A stretch of DNA of 64,000 bases from DATFDN01 sp035685165 (GTDB lineage: Bacteria; Pseudomonadota; Alphaproteobacteria; Acetobacterales; Acetobacteraceae). The stretch is taken from positions 237,584 to 301,583 of the forward strand of contig DASRBI010000023.1 in the NCBI GenBank assembly GCA_035685165.1. Direction: 5' to 3'. The number at the start of each line of letters is the position of its first letter. The stretch's first letter is position 1. The notes below the pieces were generated by a model, which ran no database searches, was not told the DNA's origin, and worked only from the letters and a program-made list of their open reading frames with translations. The position numbers and the translations under genes were made by a program. Positions 8,562 through 17,426 of the stretch are shown piece after piece.

Positions 8562-9948
8562 GGCGGGCCGCTCCTTCGCCGGCGATGCGGCCGAACACCG
8601 TGCCGATCGTCATTCCGAAACCGGCGAGATAGCCCCGGCCGAGGATGTTCCCCGCCATGATCTCGCCCGAGGCAAACAAATTGGCGGCCGGCTTGCCGTC
8701 CTCCATCAGCACCTGTGCGCTCTCGTTCACGCGCACGCCGAGATAGGTGAAGGTGATCCCGGGCCGCAGCGGGTAGCCGTAAAAAGGCGGCGTTTCGATG
8801 CGCCGCGCCCAGTTGCTTTTGGGCGGCGCCAAGCCCGTGGTGGCGCAGCCGTCGAGCCGGCTCGGGTCGAATTTCTCCTCCGACTGCACGGCCTGATTAT
8901 AGCGCGCGATGGTGGCGCGCAGCTTGATCGGATCGAGGCCGAGCTTCGTGGCAAGCTCGCCCAGCGTGGGCGCGGTCACGGCGGGGAAAACAGACGGCAT
9001 GAAGAGCCGCACGGCGCGGGCGTCGCAGACCGAGTAGGCGATCTGCTCGGGCTGCTGGGCGATCAGCCGGCCCCAGATCGCGTAGCGTTTCGGCCATACA
9101 TCTTCGCCTTCGTCGTAGAACCGCTCGCCTTCGCGGTTGACGACGATGCTGTAGGGCACGCTGTCGAGCCTGGTCGCGATGCCGCCGTCGAACTTGGGAG
9201 CGCGCGCGTCGAGCGCGACGGCGTGGCATTGCGTGGGATCGCCGACCGCGGCGACGCCCTGATCGAGCAGGTTTTGCAGCACGCGGCCGCGGTTGTACGG
9301 AGTGCCGCGGATGACGAAATTATCCACCGCCTCGCCCCAGTAGCGGCGCAGCCAGTCGAGATTGCCCTGAAAGCCGCCGCTCGCGGCCACCACCGCGCGG
9401 GCGCGCACCGTCTCCGGGTAGCCCTTGTGGGTGATCTCGGCCTCGTGCACCGCGCCCGCTTCCATGCGAAGCGCGCGCACCTCCGTGTCGTAGAGGATGT
9501 CCACGCCCAGCTTCTCGGCCGTGAGGTAGTAGGCGTTCACCAGCGCCTTGCCGCCGCCGAGGAAGAAGGCGTTGGTACGCGAGAGGTTGAGCGTGCCGGT
9601 GAGACTCGGCTGGAAGCGCACGCCCGCCTGCTGCATCCAGCCGAACACGCCGGCGGAGGCGCGGATGGTCATGCGCGCCAGCTGTTCGTCGGTGTTGCCG
9701 CCGGTCACGCGCAGCAGATCGTCCCAGAACTCGTCCTCGGAATAGGTGTCGGTGAGCGGCCCGGCCGGGCCTTCGTGCATGGCGCGCAGGTTGCGCGTGT
9801 GGCGGCTGTTGCCGCCGCGGAAGGCGCGCGGGGCAGATTCGGCGAGCAGCACCGAGGCGCCGGCTTGGCGCGCCATGATGGCTGCGCAGAGCGCCGCATT
9901 GCCGCCGCCGGCGACGAACACGTCCCAGGTGCGGGAGAAGTCGGGCAT
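8548..9948 (-). CDS. tcuA: FAD-dependent tricarballylate dehydrogenase TcuA
   Basis: A 466-residue flavoprotein of the fumarate reductase/succinate dehydrogenase fold. TcuA oxidises tricarballylate to cis-aconitate, which enters the TCA cycle. The FAD-binding motif is DVFVAGGGNAALCAA at about 9-23, and GGNSRHTRNLRA follows. The C-terminus has the usual FAD contact GEIMAGNILGRGYLAGFGM. It is first in the tcuAB pair. A perfect 13-nt palindrome about 60 bp upstream is a candidate operator. FcbA-type or other fumarate-reductase-like enzymes are the alternative, but the TcuB partner makes TcuA the better name. Confidence 0.9.
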   Translation of the reverse strand: MPDFSRTWDVFVAGGGNAALCAAIMARQAGASVLLAESAPRAFRGGNSRHTRNLRAMHEGPAGPLTDTYSEDEFWDDLLRVTGGNTDEQLARMTIRASAGVFGWMQQAGVRFQPSLTGTLNLSRTNAFFLGGGKALVNAYYLTAEKLGVDILYDTEVRALRMEAGAVHEAEITHKGYPETVRARAVVAASGGFQGNLDWLRRYWGEAVDNFVIRGTPYNRGRVLQNLLDQGVAAVGDPTQCHAVALDARAPKFDGGIATRLDSVPYSIVVNREGERFYDEGEDVWPKRYAIWGRLIAQQPEQIAYSVCDARAVRLFMPSVFPAVTAPTLGELATKLGLDPIKLRATIARYNQAVQSEEKFDPSRLDGCATTGLAPPKSNWARRIETPPFYGYPLRPGITFTYLGVRVNESAQVLMEDGKPAANLFASGEIMAGNILGRGYLAGFGMTIGTVFGRIAGEGAARHARN

Positions 9949-10006
9949 GGGGCTACCTAGGGGCGGTGGGCGAGATCGGGCAAGGGCACGCTGGATGCCT
10001 GGTTAG

Positions 10007-10019
10007 CGGACATTGTCCG
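10007..10019. promoter_or_regulatory. Palindrome upstream of tcuAB, candidate operator
   Basis: CGGACATTGTCCG is a perfect inverted repeat with six-base arms about one central base. It lies 59 bp upstream of the tcuA start in the 144-bp gap behind the CoA-transferase gene. Its position in the only non-coding space before tcuA suggests a dimeric repressor or activator site. The regulator is not identified. Confidence 0.4.
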
Positions 10020-10092
10020 TGACGACGCTGCCGCTGCATCTGCTCGGAAGGCATTGATCCCGGCGCAGGGGCCGCAAACGGGGTCGTCGTGC

Positions 10093-11274
10093 CTACACCC
10101 CGATCACGCGCTCGGCGGCCAGGGATTCGATCTCAGCGGCGCCGAAACCGTGTTCGGCCAGCACCTCGCGCGTGTGCTCGCCGAGGCGGGGGGCGATCGT
10201 GCCGACCTCGCCGGTCGCGAAGGCGGGCGCTCCGGGGAGATTGGGCAGTGGGATCGTGCGGGCGACGTCGGGGTGGTTGATCCAGGATACCGCGCCGCTC
10301 GCGCGCACATGCGGCTGGGCGAGGAACTCAGCGTAGCTGTTGAGGCGCTCGTGCATCACGCGCCGTGCGGCGAAGCGGTCAGACCAGTCGGCGACGCTGC
10401 GCCCGGCGAGGAGCGGGCGGAGCAAAGCGCGCAACGCCTCGGCATGATCGACGCGGAGGTCGGCGGTGGCGAAGCGGGGATCGGCGGCGAGCGCGGGCCT
10501 TTCCACGGCCTCGCAGAACGCGACCCATTCGTGCTGGCGGGCGACGGTGACATTGATCCAGCCGTCGGCCGCCTTGTAGACGCCGCTCGGCGCGGCGGGC
10601 GGGCGGATCGCCCCGCCCTCCATCTCGTATTGCAGCATCCGCACCACCTGAAGGGCGGCGGCGGATTGCATCAGGCTGGTTTCGATGTGCTTGCCCTTGC
10701 CGGTGCGGGCGCGGCCGAACAGCGCCGGGGCGACGGCCGAGAAGGCGTACAGCGCGGTCGTCATATCGACGGCAATGATCGGCACGCGATGGGGGATGCC
10801 GTCCTCGCCGGCATTCTCGTTCGTCAGGCCGGTATAGGCTTGCAGCACGGGGTCCATCGCGGGGCGCTCAGCGAGCGGGCCGCGCTGGCCAAAGCCCGAG
10901 ATGGAGACGTAAACGACCGAGGATGCGATCTCCCGCACCGCCTCGTAACCGAAGCCGAGCCGTTCGATCACGCCAGGGCGGAAGCCCTGGAGGAACACGT
11001 CGGCGCCGCGCAACAGGCGCCGCAGCACCTCCTTGCCGCGCGGCGACTTGAGATCGAGCGCGACGCTGCGCTTGCCGAGATTGGCGGCGAGCGAATAGGC
11101 GGTCTGGTCGCCGTGCTTGGGGCCGAGGCCGCGGCTCCAGTCGCCGCCCTCGGGCGGTTCGATCTTGATGACATCGGCGCCGTGCCGGGCGAGCAGCATG
11201 GCGCAATAGGGGCCGGCGACGCCCTGGCTAAGGTCGATTACCTTCAGGCCCGCGTAGGGCGCGTCGTCGTTCAT
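10093..11274 (-). CDS. CaiB/BaiF (class III) CoA-transferase
   Basis: A 393-residue class III CoA-transferase that would move CoA between carboxylic acids. It starts with the family pattern GLKVIDLSQGVAGPYCAMLLA and has HGADVIKIEPP at about 31-41. The catalytic Asp sits in RPAMDPVLQAYTGLTN at about residue 141. The rest follows the interlocked-dimer fold (GKGKHIETSLMQSAA; VDHAEALRALL). The substrate is unknown. It overlaps the upstream hydrolase gene by 4 bp as ATGA, placing it last in a four-gene coupled set. Confidence 0.92.
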   Translation of the reverse strand: MNDDAPYAGLKVIDLSQGVAGPYCAMLLARHGADVIKIEPPEGGDWSRGLGPKHGDQTAYSLAANLGKRSVALDLKSPRGKEVLRRLLRGADVFLQGFRPGVIERLGFGYEAVREIASSVVYVSISGFGQRGPLAERPAMDPVLQAYTGLTNENAGEDGIPHRVPIIAVDMTTALYAFSAVAPALFGRARTGKGKHIETSLMQSAAALQVVRMLQYEMEGGAIRPPAAPSGVYKAADGWINVTVARQHEWVAFCEAVERPALAADPRFATADLRVDHAEALRALLRPLLAGRSVADWSDRFAARRVMHERLNSYAEFLAQPHVRASGAVSWINHPDVARTIPLPNLPGAPAFATGEVGTIAPRLGEHTREVLAEHGFGAAEIESLAAERVIGV

Positions 11275-12044
11275 CGCGTGTTTCCTCCGTCGCGCGGCGG
11301 AGCGTGCAGGAACGCCTCCACCACCGCAATCATCGCGGCTTGATTGTCGGCGTGCAGCCAGTGGCCCGCGTCCTTGATCGCGACGAATCGCGCGGCCGGA
11401 AACAGCGCGCGGATCGCTGGGCGGTGCTCGGGGCGCACATAATCGGAGCGCGCGCCGGTGACGAAAAGCACGGGGCCTTCGTAGCGCGCGCCGGCCGGCG
11501 CGTCCCAGCCTTCGATGGCGGCGAGGTTGGCGATGATGTTGTCGAGCCCGATCCGCCAGCCCTCGGCGCGCCAGTTGAGCAGCAGGAAGGCGCGCAGGCC
11601 CGCGTCCGGCACCGCTGACCGCAGCGCCGCATCGGCCGCGGCGCGGGAAAGGCCGGGACGCAGCGCGCGCATTGCTTCGGCGATGGCGGCAAAGCGGGGC
11701 GGGTTTGGCACCGGGGCGATGTCGGCGATGATCAGGCGGCCGACCGCATCCGGCCGGTCGAGCGCGAGCCGCATCGCCACCTTGCCACCCATCGAGTGGC
11801 CGAGCACGGCGGCCGGCAGGGCGCCGAGGGCGCCGAGCGTGGCGGCGACGTCGGCGGCCATCTCGGGATAGCTCATGGAGGCGGCGTGGGGGCTGTCGCC
11901 GTGATTGCGGAGATCGAGCGCGATGGCGCGGAAGTGGGAAGCGAGCGCGCGCTGGATCGCGCCGAGATTGCGCCCGGACCCAAAGAGCCCGTGCAGCAGC
12001 GCGACCGGCGGCCCCGAGCCTTGCGAACGGGCGTGCAGGATCAC
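11271..12044 (-). CDS. Alpha/beta hydrolase (YbfF-like esterase)
   Basis: A 257-residue serine hydrolase. The oxyanion motif LLHGLFGSG is at about 17-25, the nucleophile elbow GHSMGG at 82-87, an acid in the VTGARSDYV region, and the catalytic His in KDAGHWLH near the end. It is closest in pattern to YbfF-type short-chain acyl esterases. The GTG at 12044 is chosen because it forms a GTGA overlap with the stop of the EamA transporter, and because the conserved fold begins at once after it. The long frame further upstream is the shadow of the transporter gene. Confidence 0.88.
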   Translation of the reverse strand: MILHARSQGSGPPVALLHGLFGSGRNLGAIQRALASHFRAIALDLRNHGDSPHAASMSYPEMAADVAATLGALGALPAAVLGHSMGGKVAMRLALDRPDAVGRLIIADIAPVPNPPRFAAIAEAMRALRPGLSRAAADAALRSAVPDAGLRAFLLLNWRAEGWRIGLDNIIANLAAIEGWDAPAGARYEGPVLFVTGARSDYVRPEHRPAIRALFPAARFVAIKDAGHWLHADNQAAMIAVVEAFLHAPPRDGGNTR

Positions 12045-12961
12045 CGGCGCGCAGGCAGCGCGGCGAGCGCCACGCCGCCCAGGATGAGCGCGCTGCCGCC
12101 GAGCAGGTCCGGGGTGAGCGGTTCGCCCAGAATGAGGTTGGACAGGATCAGGCCGACCGCCGGAGTGGCAAGGAACCCTACCGAGGAGACGACGGTGGGG
12201 AGCCGCATGGTCGCCTCCACGATGCCCCAGGTGCCGAGCGGACCGGCGAGCAGGCCGACATAGAGGATGCCGCTCCAGGAGACGGCGTCGCGGCCGAGCG
12301 AGCCGCCCGGCGCCTCGATCAGGAGCAGTGGCAGAACGACCAGAGAGGCGATGGCGAAGCACCAGGGCAGCAAGCAGAACATGGCGCTGCGCGGGGGCGC
12401 GGCCCGCACGACGACGATGGCGATGGCGAAGGCAAGCCCGGCGAGGAGCAGGAACAAATGGCCCACCAGCACACCAGGGCTGTTCCAGTCGATCGACCAC
12501 GGCCCCATCAGCACCGCGACACCGGCCACGCCGAGCAGGGCGGCGAGCCAGCGGCGCGGCGGGATGCGCTCGTGCAGCACGATCAGCGACAGGGGCACGA
12601 CGAAGTAGGTGGTGGTGTTCGCGAGGACGGCGGTGCGCCCCGCCTGCACGAAGCCGACGGCGATGTGGGAGAATACAAAAAACAGACCTGTTTGCAGCCC
12701 GCCGACGGCGAAGAGCGCCGGCAGGTCGCCCCGCCGCGGCAGCCGCAACCGGCCGCTCGCGGCGACCAGGACGAAGGTGACGAGCGCGGAAAATCCGGCG
12801 CGGCTCTCGGCGAACCAGAGCGGGGCGGTGCCGTGCTCGATCGCGAGCTTGGTCAGCGGCCAGCCGCTGCTGAGGAACAGCACGGACCCCGAGAGGCACA
12901 GGAGCCCGGTGCGGTCGAGGCCGGCCGTCTGCGGGCGGCCGGCGGCGAGCGCCTCAGCCAA
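12041..12961 (-). CDS. DMT-superfamily EamA transporter
   Basis: A 306-residue inner-membrane protein with about ten hydrophobic helices in two EamA repeats. Typical motifs are GWPLTKLAIEHG, WFAESRAGFSALVTFVLV and GEPLTPDLLGGSALILGG. Members export metabolites or amino acids or import nucleotide sugars; the substrate cannot be read here. It overlaps the quinone oxidoreductase gene by 8 bp and the hydrolase gene by 4 bp. Confidence 0.9.
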   Translation of the reverse strand: MAEALAAGRPQTAGLDRTGLLCLSGSVLFLSSGWPLTKLAIEHGTAPLWFAESRAGFSALVTFVLVAASGRLRLPRRGDLPALFAVGGLQTGLFFVFSHIAVGFVQAGRTAVLANTTTYFVVPLSLIVLHERIPPRRWLAALLGVAGVAVLMGPWSIDWNSPGVLVGHLFLLLAGLAFAIAIVVVRAAPPRSAMFCLLPWCFAIASLVVLPLLLIEAPGGSLGRDAVSWSGILYVGLLAGPLGTWGIVEATMRLPTVVSSVGFLATPAVGLILSNLILGEPLTPDLLGGSALILGGVALAALPARR

Positions 12962-13928
12962 CCAGCACCGCCTTGCCGATCACCTTGCGGTCGATCACCG
13001 CCCGCATGGCGGCGGCGGCCTCCTCCAGCGCGAACCGGTGCGAGATGCGCGGGCGGAGCTTGCCCTCGCCGGCCAGCGTCAGCATCTCGCGAATGTTGGC
13101 CTCGGCGCGTTCCGGCTCGTTCTGCTGGAAGGCGCCCATGTAGATGCCAATCGCGTCGATCGCCTTGATGAGCAGATAGTTGCTGCGGATCGTCGCCGGC
13201 CCGCCGCCGAGGAAGCCGAGGATGACCAGCCGGCCGCGATAGGCGAGGCAGCGGAGCGACTGCTCGGTGACGTCGGCCCCGATCGGGTCGTAGGCGATGT
13301 CGGCGCCGCGACCGCCGGTGATCTCCTTCACCGCATCGACGAAACCCTGGCGGTAGTCGAGCGCGTGCGTGGCACCTTCCTCGAGGCACGCGGCCCGCTT
13401 CTCCTCGGAGCTCGCGGTGGCGATCACCCGCGCGCCGGCGAGTCGCGCGACCTGGATCGCGCCGATGCCGATGCCGCCAGCGGCGCCGTGGACGAGGACC
13501 CACTCGCCGGCGGCCAGCCGCGCCCGCTGCAAAAGCGCGTGATAGGGGGTGGCGAAGCCGGACAGGAACACGCCCGCCTGCTCCATCGAGAGGCCGGGCG
13601 GGATCGGCTGGCAGCCGCTTTCCGGGACGTTCGCGCGCTCGGCGAGCGCGCCGAGGCGCTGGCGGACCATCACCGGCGCGCCGGGGCGGAAGCGGGTCAC
13701 GTCCGGGCCGATCGCGATCACCTCGCCCGCGCCTTCGCCGCCGGGAATAAAGGGGGGTTCGGGTTTCACCTGATATTTGCCGGCGACCTGCAGCACGTCG
13801 ACATACTGCACGCCGCGGGCGCGGATGCGGACCTGGACCTCGTTGCCCCGTGGCGGTGGCGGGTCCGGAACCTCCCGCACGGCGAGCGCCTCGGGACCGC
13901 CATAGGCCTCGCAGATAACCGCTCTCAT
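12954..13928 (-). CDS. NADPH:quinone oxidoreductase-like MDR protein
   Basis: A 324-residue medium-chain dehydrogenase/reductase of the zinc-free quinone oxidoreductase branch. It starts MRAVICEAYGGPEAL and has ARGVQYVDVLQVAGKYQ and PPFIPGGEGAGEV in the catalytic domain. The Rossmann motif HGAAGGIGIGAIQVARLAG is near 140-160. It lacks the structural-zinc Cys cluster. The ATG at 13928 has a strong AGAGGA site. It is first in a leftward set of four overlapping genes and divergent from a Crp/Fnr regulator. CTTATGATAAG at 13938-13948 is a perfect palindrome between them. Confidence 0.9.
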   Translation of the reverse strand: MRAVICEAYGGPEALAVREVPDPPPPRGNEVQVRIRARGVQYVDVLQVAGKYQVKPEPPFIPGGEGAGEVIAIGPDVTRFRPGAPVMVRQRLGALAERANVPESGCQPIPPGLSMEQAGVFLSGFATPYHALLQRARLAAGEWVLVHGAAGGIGIGAIQVARLAGARVIATASSEEKRAACLEEGATHALDYRQGFVDAVKEITGGRGADIAYDPIGADVTEQSLRCLAYRGRLVILGFLGGGPATIRSNYLLIKAIDAIGIYMGAFQQNEPERAEANIREMLTLAGEGKLRPRISHRFALEEAAAAMRAVIDRKVIGKAVLVG

Positions 13929-14042
13929 TTCGTTCCTCTTATGATAAGCAAGGCTGGCCAACGCGGCTCGGTTTGCGCTATGCCAGGGCCGCCCGGCGCA
14001 GCGATGGTGCGCCAGCCAACCTTGCCCTGAACAGGACCGAAT

Positions 14043-14777
14043 ATGCGACCTGGCCTTTCCCTGTTGCGCGGTCTGCCATGCTTCCGGGGACTGCCCGACG
14101 AGGTTCTTGCCGAGGTGGATCAGCTCGCCTCGATCATCGTGGTTGACCACGCCCAGGAGCTGGTCCGGCAGGGGCAGAAGCCGGATAAGCTCTACTACGT
14201 GATCGAGGGGCAGATTGCGCTTTCCAGCACGGCCCCCGATGGCAGCACGGCGGTGGTCGAGGTGGTGCATCCGCCCGGCGACGTGGTGCTCGCCTCGCTG
14301 GTCCTCGACTTGCCCTATTTGCAGACGGCCTATGCCGTGACCCGTTCGCGGCTGATCGCGATCGAGGCCGACGGGCTGCGGGCGCTGCTCGCGCGCACGC
14401 CGCAGATGGCGATCGGGATGCTGCAGACGCTCTCGCGCGACTTCCGCGCCCTGATCCGGCAGATCCGCGACCTCAAGGTGCGGACCGCGGCGCAGCGACT
14501 CGGGGCCTATCTGCTGGCGCTGGTGCCCGATCCGGCTGCCACCGAGGCGACCTTCCGCCTGCCGTTCGAGAAGGGGCTGCTTGCCGCCCGGCTCGGCTGC
14601 CGACAGGAGAACCTGTCGCGCGCCTTCGCCGCGCTGCGCGAGCTCGGCGTTGAGACGCGCGGCGCGCGGGTGACGCTGCACGACATCCCGCGCCTGACCG
14701 CCTACGCGATGCCGGATTACCTGAATGATCCGGAACTGGCCCGGCCGGGCCAAGAGGCGATGGTGGCGGCCGGGTAG
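14043..14777 (+). CDS. Crp/Fnr-family transcriptional regulator
   Basis: A 244-residue regulator with an N-terminal cyclic-nucleotide-binding-type beta-roll (DKLYYVIEGQIALSS; HPPGDVVLASLV) and a C-terminal winged helix (FEKGLLAARLGCRQENLSRAF, recognition helix with ENLSR). It lacks the N-terminal Cys set of FNR, so oxygen sensing by an iron-sulfur cluster is unlikely. The pattern is nearer to the Dnr/NnrR-like or uncharacterised Crp groups; a heme or nitric oxide ligand is possible but not shown. It is divergent from the quinone oxidoreductase operon, which it may control. Confidence 0.88.
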   Translation: MRPGLSLLRGLPCFRGLPDEVLAEVDQLASIIVVDHAQELVRQGQKPDKLYYVIEGQIALSSTAPDGSTAVVEVVHPPGDVVLASLVLDLPYLQTAYAVTRSRLIAIEADGLRALLARTPQMAIGMLQTLSRDFRALIRQIRDLKVRTAAQRLGAYLLALVPDPAATEATFRLPFEKGLLAARLGCRQENLSRAFAALRELGVETRGARVTLHDIPRLTAYAMPDYLNDPELARPGQEAMVAAG

Positions 14778-14789
14778 GACGGCTGCGTC

Positions 14790-14807
14790 GGCGGATTGGC
14801 ATCCGCC
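14790..14807. terminator. Hairpin between convergent genes, candidate bidirectional terminator
   Basis: GGCGGAT at 14790-14796 pairs perfectly with ATCCGCC at 14801-14807 across a 4-nt loop. It sits between the stops of the Crp/Fnr gene and the convergent FAH-family gene. There is no clear T-tract, so strength is uncertain. Confidence 0.4.
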
Positions 14808-14815
14808 CCCCATTG

Positions 14816-15604
14816 TCACCCCGCGCCTTCGCGCACCACCGGGTTCCGCAGCGTGCCGATGGAGGTAATCTCCACCTCCACCACGTCGCCATGCTTCATG
14901 TTGGCGGTTTCGCCCTCGGTCCCCATCCACACCATGTCGCCGGGATAGAGGGTGAGGTAGCGCGTCATCGCCACCAGATAGTCCACCACGCCGAATACCA
15001 TGTCGTTGGTGCGGAATTCGATGAGTTGCTTGCCGTTCAGGCGGATCTTGGTGACCAGATCATCAAGGCGGACCTCGGTCTCGATCCAGGGGCCCATCGG
15101 CTTGAACGTGTCCGTGTTCTTGGCACGCCAGAGCGTGCGGTCGGATTTCTGCCAGCTCCGCTCGCTGACGTCGTTGCCGATCGTGTAGCCGAGCACGGCG
15201 TCGAGCGCGTTCTCGCGCGTGAGGTGCTTGCACTTGCGGCCGATCACGGCCACCAGCTCGCCTTCGTACTGCACCTTCTCGGTGGCGTCGCGCGGGATCA
15301 CGATCGGCGCGCCTGGGCCGATCAGCGCGTTGTTGGCGCGATACCCGATGTCGGGCTGCGTCGGGATGTTCGGTTCCTGCCCGATCTTGGCCGCGACCGC
15401 GCGCACATGGCCCGCGTAGTTCATCCCGCAGGCGTAGAAGGTGGGCGGGATCACGGGCGGCAGGAGCTTCGCATCGGCGAGGCTGAGCTGTGTGCCGGTA
15501 CGCTCCCAGGTGGAGAAGGGCGAGCCGCGCACCGGGATCAGCACCTCGCCCTCCACGACGGCGTAGGTGGGCGTGCCTTGATGATCGAACCGGGCCCAGC
15601 GCAT
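14816..15604 (-). CDS. Fumarylacetoacetate hydrolase family protein
   Basis: A 262-residue FAH-superfamily enzyme. The N-terminal domain has the small Asp/Glu-type entry MRWARFDHQGTPTYAVVEG. The catalytic domain has the metal-ligand motif QYEGELVAVIGR near 113-124 and GYTIGNDVSERSW further on. Family members cleave or decarboxylate acylpyruvates or open aromatic-pathway intermediates; the substrate is not clear. The ATG at 15604 follows a strong AGGAGAGG site, and the 20 upstream residues of the longer frame are low-complexity. It lies 63 bp after the acyl-CoA synthetase gene. Confidence 0.9.
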   Translation of the reverse strand: MRWARFDHQGTPTYAVVEGEVLIPVRGSPFSTWERTGTQLSLADAKLLPPVIPPTFYACGMNYAGHVRAVAAKIGQEPNIPTQPDIGYRANNALIGPGAPIVIPRDATEKVQYEGELVAVIGRKCKHLTRENALDAVLGYTIGNDVSERSWQKSDRTLWRAKNTDTFKPMGPWIETEVRLDDLVTKIRLNGKQLIEFRTNDMVFGVVDYLVAMTRYLTLYPGDMVWMGTEGETANMKHGDVVEVEITSIGTLRNPVVREGAG

Positions 15605-15667
15605 CGAACCTCTCCTCCCTGGCGTGCCGACCCGGAGGTTAGGGCCGGCGCGGCCGGCCGTCACGGG

Positions 15668-17362
15668 TCATGCCGTCACCGCCTCCTTCACGCGCAGCGC
15701 CTCGGACATGCGCTGGCGCATGATGAATTTCTGGATCTTGCCGGTGACGGTCATGGGGAACTCGTCCACGAAGCTGATATGGCGCGGCACCTTGTAGTGG
15801 GCGATCTGGCCCTGGCAGAAGGCGCGCACTTCCTCGACGGTGAGCAACTCGCCGGGACGCAGCTTGATCCAGGCGGCCACTTCCTCGCCATACCGCTCGT
15901 CGGGGACGCCGAACACCGAGACGTCCTGGATTTTCGGATGGCGATAGAGGAACTCCTCGATCTCGCGCGGATAGACGTTCTCGCCGCCGCGGATGATCAT
16001 GTCCTTGATGCGGCCGACGATCTTGAAATACCCGTCCTCGTCCATGGTGGCGAGGTCGCCCGTGTGCATCCAGCGCGCAGCGTCGATCGCCTCGGCGGTG
16101 CGCTCGGGATCGCCCCAGTAGCCGCGCATGACCAAATAGCCGCGCGTGCAGAGCTCGCCCGGCGTGCCGCGCGGCACGATGCGGCCCTCGGCATCGACGA
16201 TCTTGATCTCCACGTGCGGGAACACGCGCCCGACGGTGCTGACGCGGCGCTCAAGCGGATCGTCGGTCGTGGTCTGCGTGCTGACCGGGCTGGTTTCGGT
16301 CATGCCGTAGGCAATGGTGATCTCGGAGAGGTGCATCGTCTCGACACACCGGCGCATCACTTCGATCGGGCACGGGGCGCCCGCCATGATGCCGGTGCGG
16401 AGCGAGGAGAGATCGAAACGGCGGAACTCGGGGTGATCAAGCTCGGCGATGAACATGGTCGGCACGCCGTGCAGCGCGGTGCAGCGTTCCTCGGCCACGG
16501 TTTGCAGCGTCGCCAGCGGATCGAAGCCCTCGCCGGGGAACACCATCGCGGCGCCGTGCGTGGTGCAGGCGAGCACGCCGAGCACCATGCCGAAGCAATG
16601 ATACATCGGCACCGGGATGCAGAGCTTGTCGTGCTCGGTGAAGCGCATCGCCTCAGCGATGAAGTAGCCGTTGTTGAGGATATTGTGGTGCGTCAGCGTG
16701 GCGCCCTTGGGCGCGCCGGTGGTGCCGGAGGTGAACTGGATGTTGATCGGGTCGTCGAACTGGAGCTGATCCGCTAGATCGGAGAGCGCCGCGCGCTCCC
16801 GCTCGGTGCCCATCGCGCACACCGTCTCGAACGAAAGCGCACCGGGCGCGGCCGGTGTGCCGATCTGGATCACGGCTTCCAGGCTCGGCAGTTTCGCCGC
16901 GCGCAGGCGCCCGGGCTCGGAGGTGCGGAGCTCGGGGGCGAGCGTGTTGATCATGCCGATATAGTCGCTGGTCTTGAAGGCGGTGGCGGTGATCAGCGCG
17001 CGCACGCCGACCTTGTTCAGCGCGTACTCGAGCTCAGCCAGGCGGTAGGCCGGATTGATGTTGACGAGAATGAGGCCGGCCTTCGCGGTGGCGAACTGGG
17101 TGATGACCCATTCGGCATTGTTGGGCGACCAGATGCCCACACGGTCGCCGCGCTTCAAGCCCAGCGCCAACAGGCCGGCCGCCAAGTCCGTGCTCTTGCG
17201 GTCGAGCTCCGAATAGGTCCAGCGAATGCCCTGCTGGCGGACGATCAGAGCTGGCCGGTCAGGGAAGCGGGCGACGGTGCGGGCGAAGTTGGCGCCGATC
17301 GTCTCGCCGAGCAGCGGGACGTCGCTTGCGCCGTGCACGTAGCTGAGGGCGGAGACGGCCAT
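15668..17362 (-). CDS. AMP-binding fatty-acyl-CoA synthetase-like enzyme
   Basis: A 564-residue adenylate-forming ligase that should activate a carboxylic acid to acyl-AMP and then acyl-CoA. Motifs are in order: P-loop FTSGTTGAPKGATLTHHN, YGMTETSPVS, the hinge HTGDLATMDEDGYFKIVGR, IRGGENVYPREIE, and the catalytic Lys region TVTGKIQKF near the end. The start MAVSALSYVHG follows GGGAGC. Long- or medium-chain fatty acids, or an aromatic or branched acid, are possible substrates. Neighbours are an FAH-family enzyme downstream and a glycerophosphodiesterase upstream. Confidence 0.92.
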   Translation of the reverse strand: MAVSALSYVHGASDVPLLGETIGANFARTVARFPDRPALIVRQQGIRWTYSELDRKSTDLAAGLLALGLKRGDRVGIWSPNNAEWVITQFATAKAGLILVNINPAYRLAELEYALNKVGVRALITATAFKTSDYIGMINTLAPELRTSEPGRLRAAKLPSLEAVIQIGTPAAPGALSFETVCAMGTERERAALSDLADQLQFDDPINIQFTSGTTGAPKGATLTHHNILNNGYFIAEAMRFTEHDKLCIPVPMYHCFGMVLGVLACTTHGAAMVFPGEGFDPLATLQTVAEERCTALHGVPTMFIAELDHPEFRRFDLSSLRTGIMAGAPCPIEVMRRCVETMHLSEITIAYGMTETSPVSTQTTTDDPLERRVSTVGRVFPHVEIKIVDAEGRIVPRGTPGELCTRGYLVMRGYWGDPERTAEAIDAARWMHTGDLATMDEDGYFKIVGRIKDMIIRGGENVYPREIEEFLYRHPKIQDVSVFGVPDERYGEEVAAWIKLRPGELLTVEEVRAFCQGQIAHYKVPRHISFVDEFPMTVTGKIQKFIMRQRMSEALRVKEAVTA

Positions 17363-17426
17363 CGGACGAAAGCTCCCGGATTTTGGTTGCCCCGGATATA
17401 GCAGCCGCGGCCGGCGCTGTCCCGGC

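Noticed and set aside
14813..16777. 654-residue rightward open frame
   Set aside because: It lies antisense to the FAH-family and acyl-CoA synthetase genes, both with clear motifs. Its composition (Ala/Asp/Gly/His-rich with no conserved pattern) is that of a GC-rich shadow frame.
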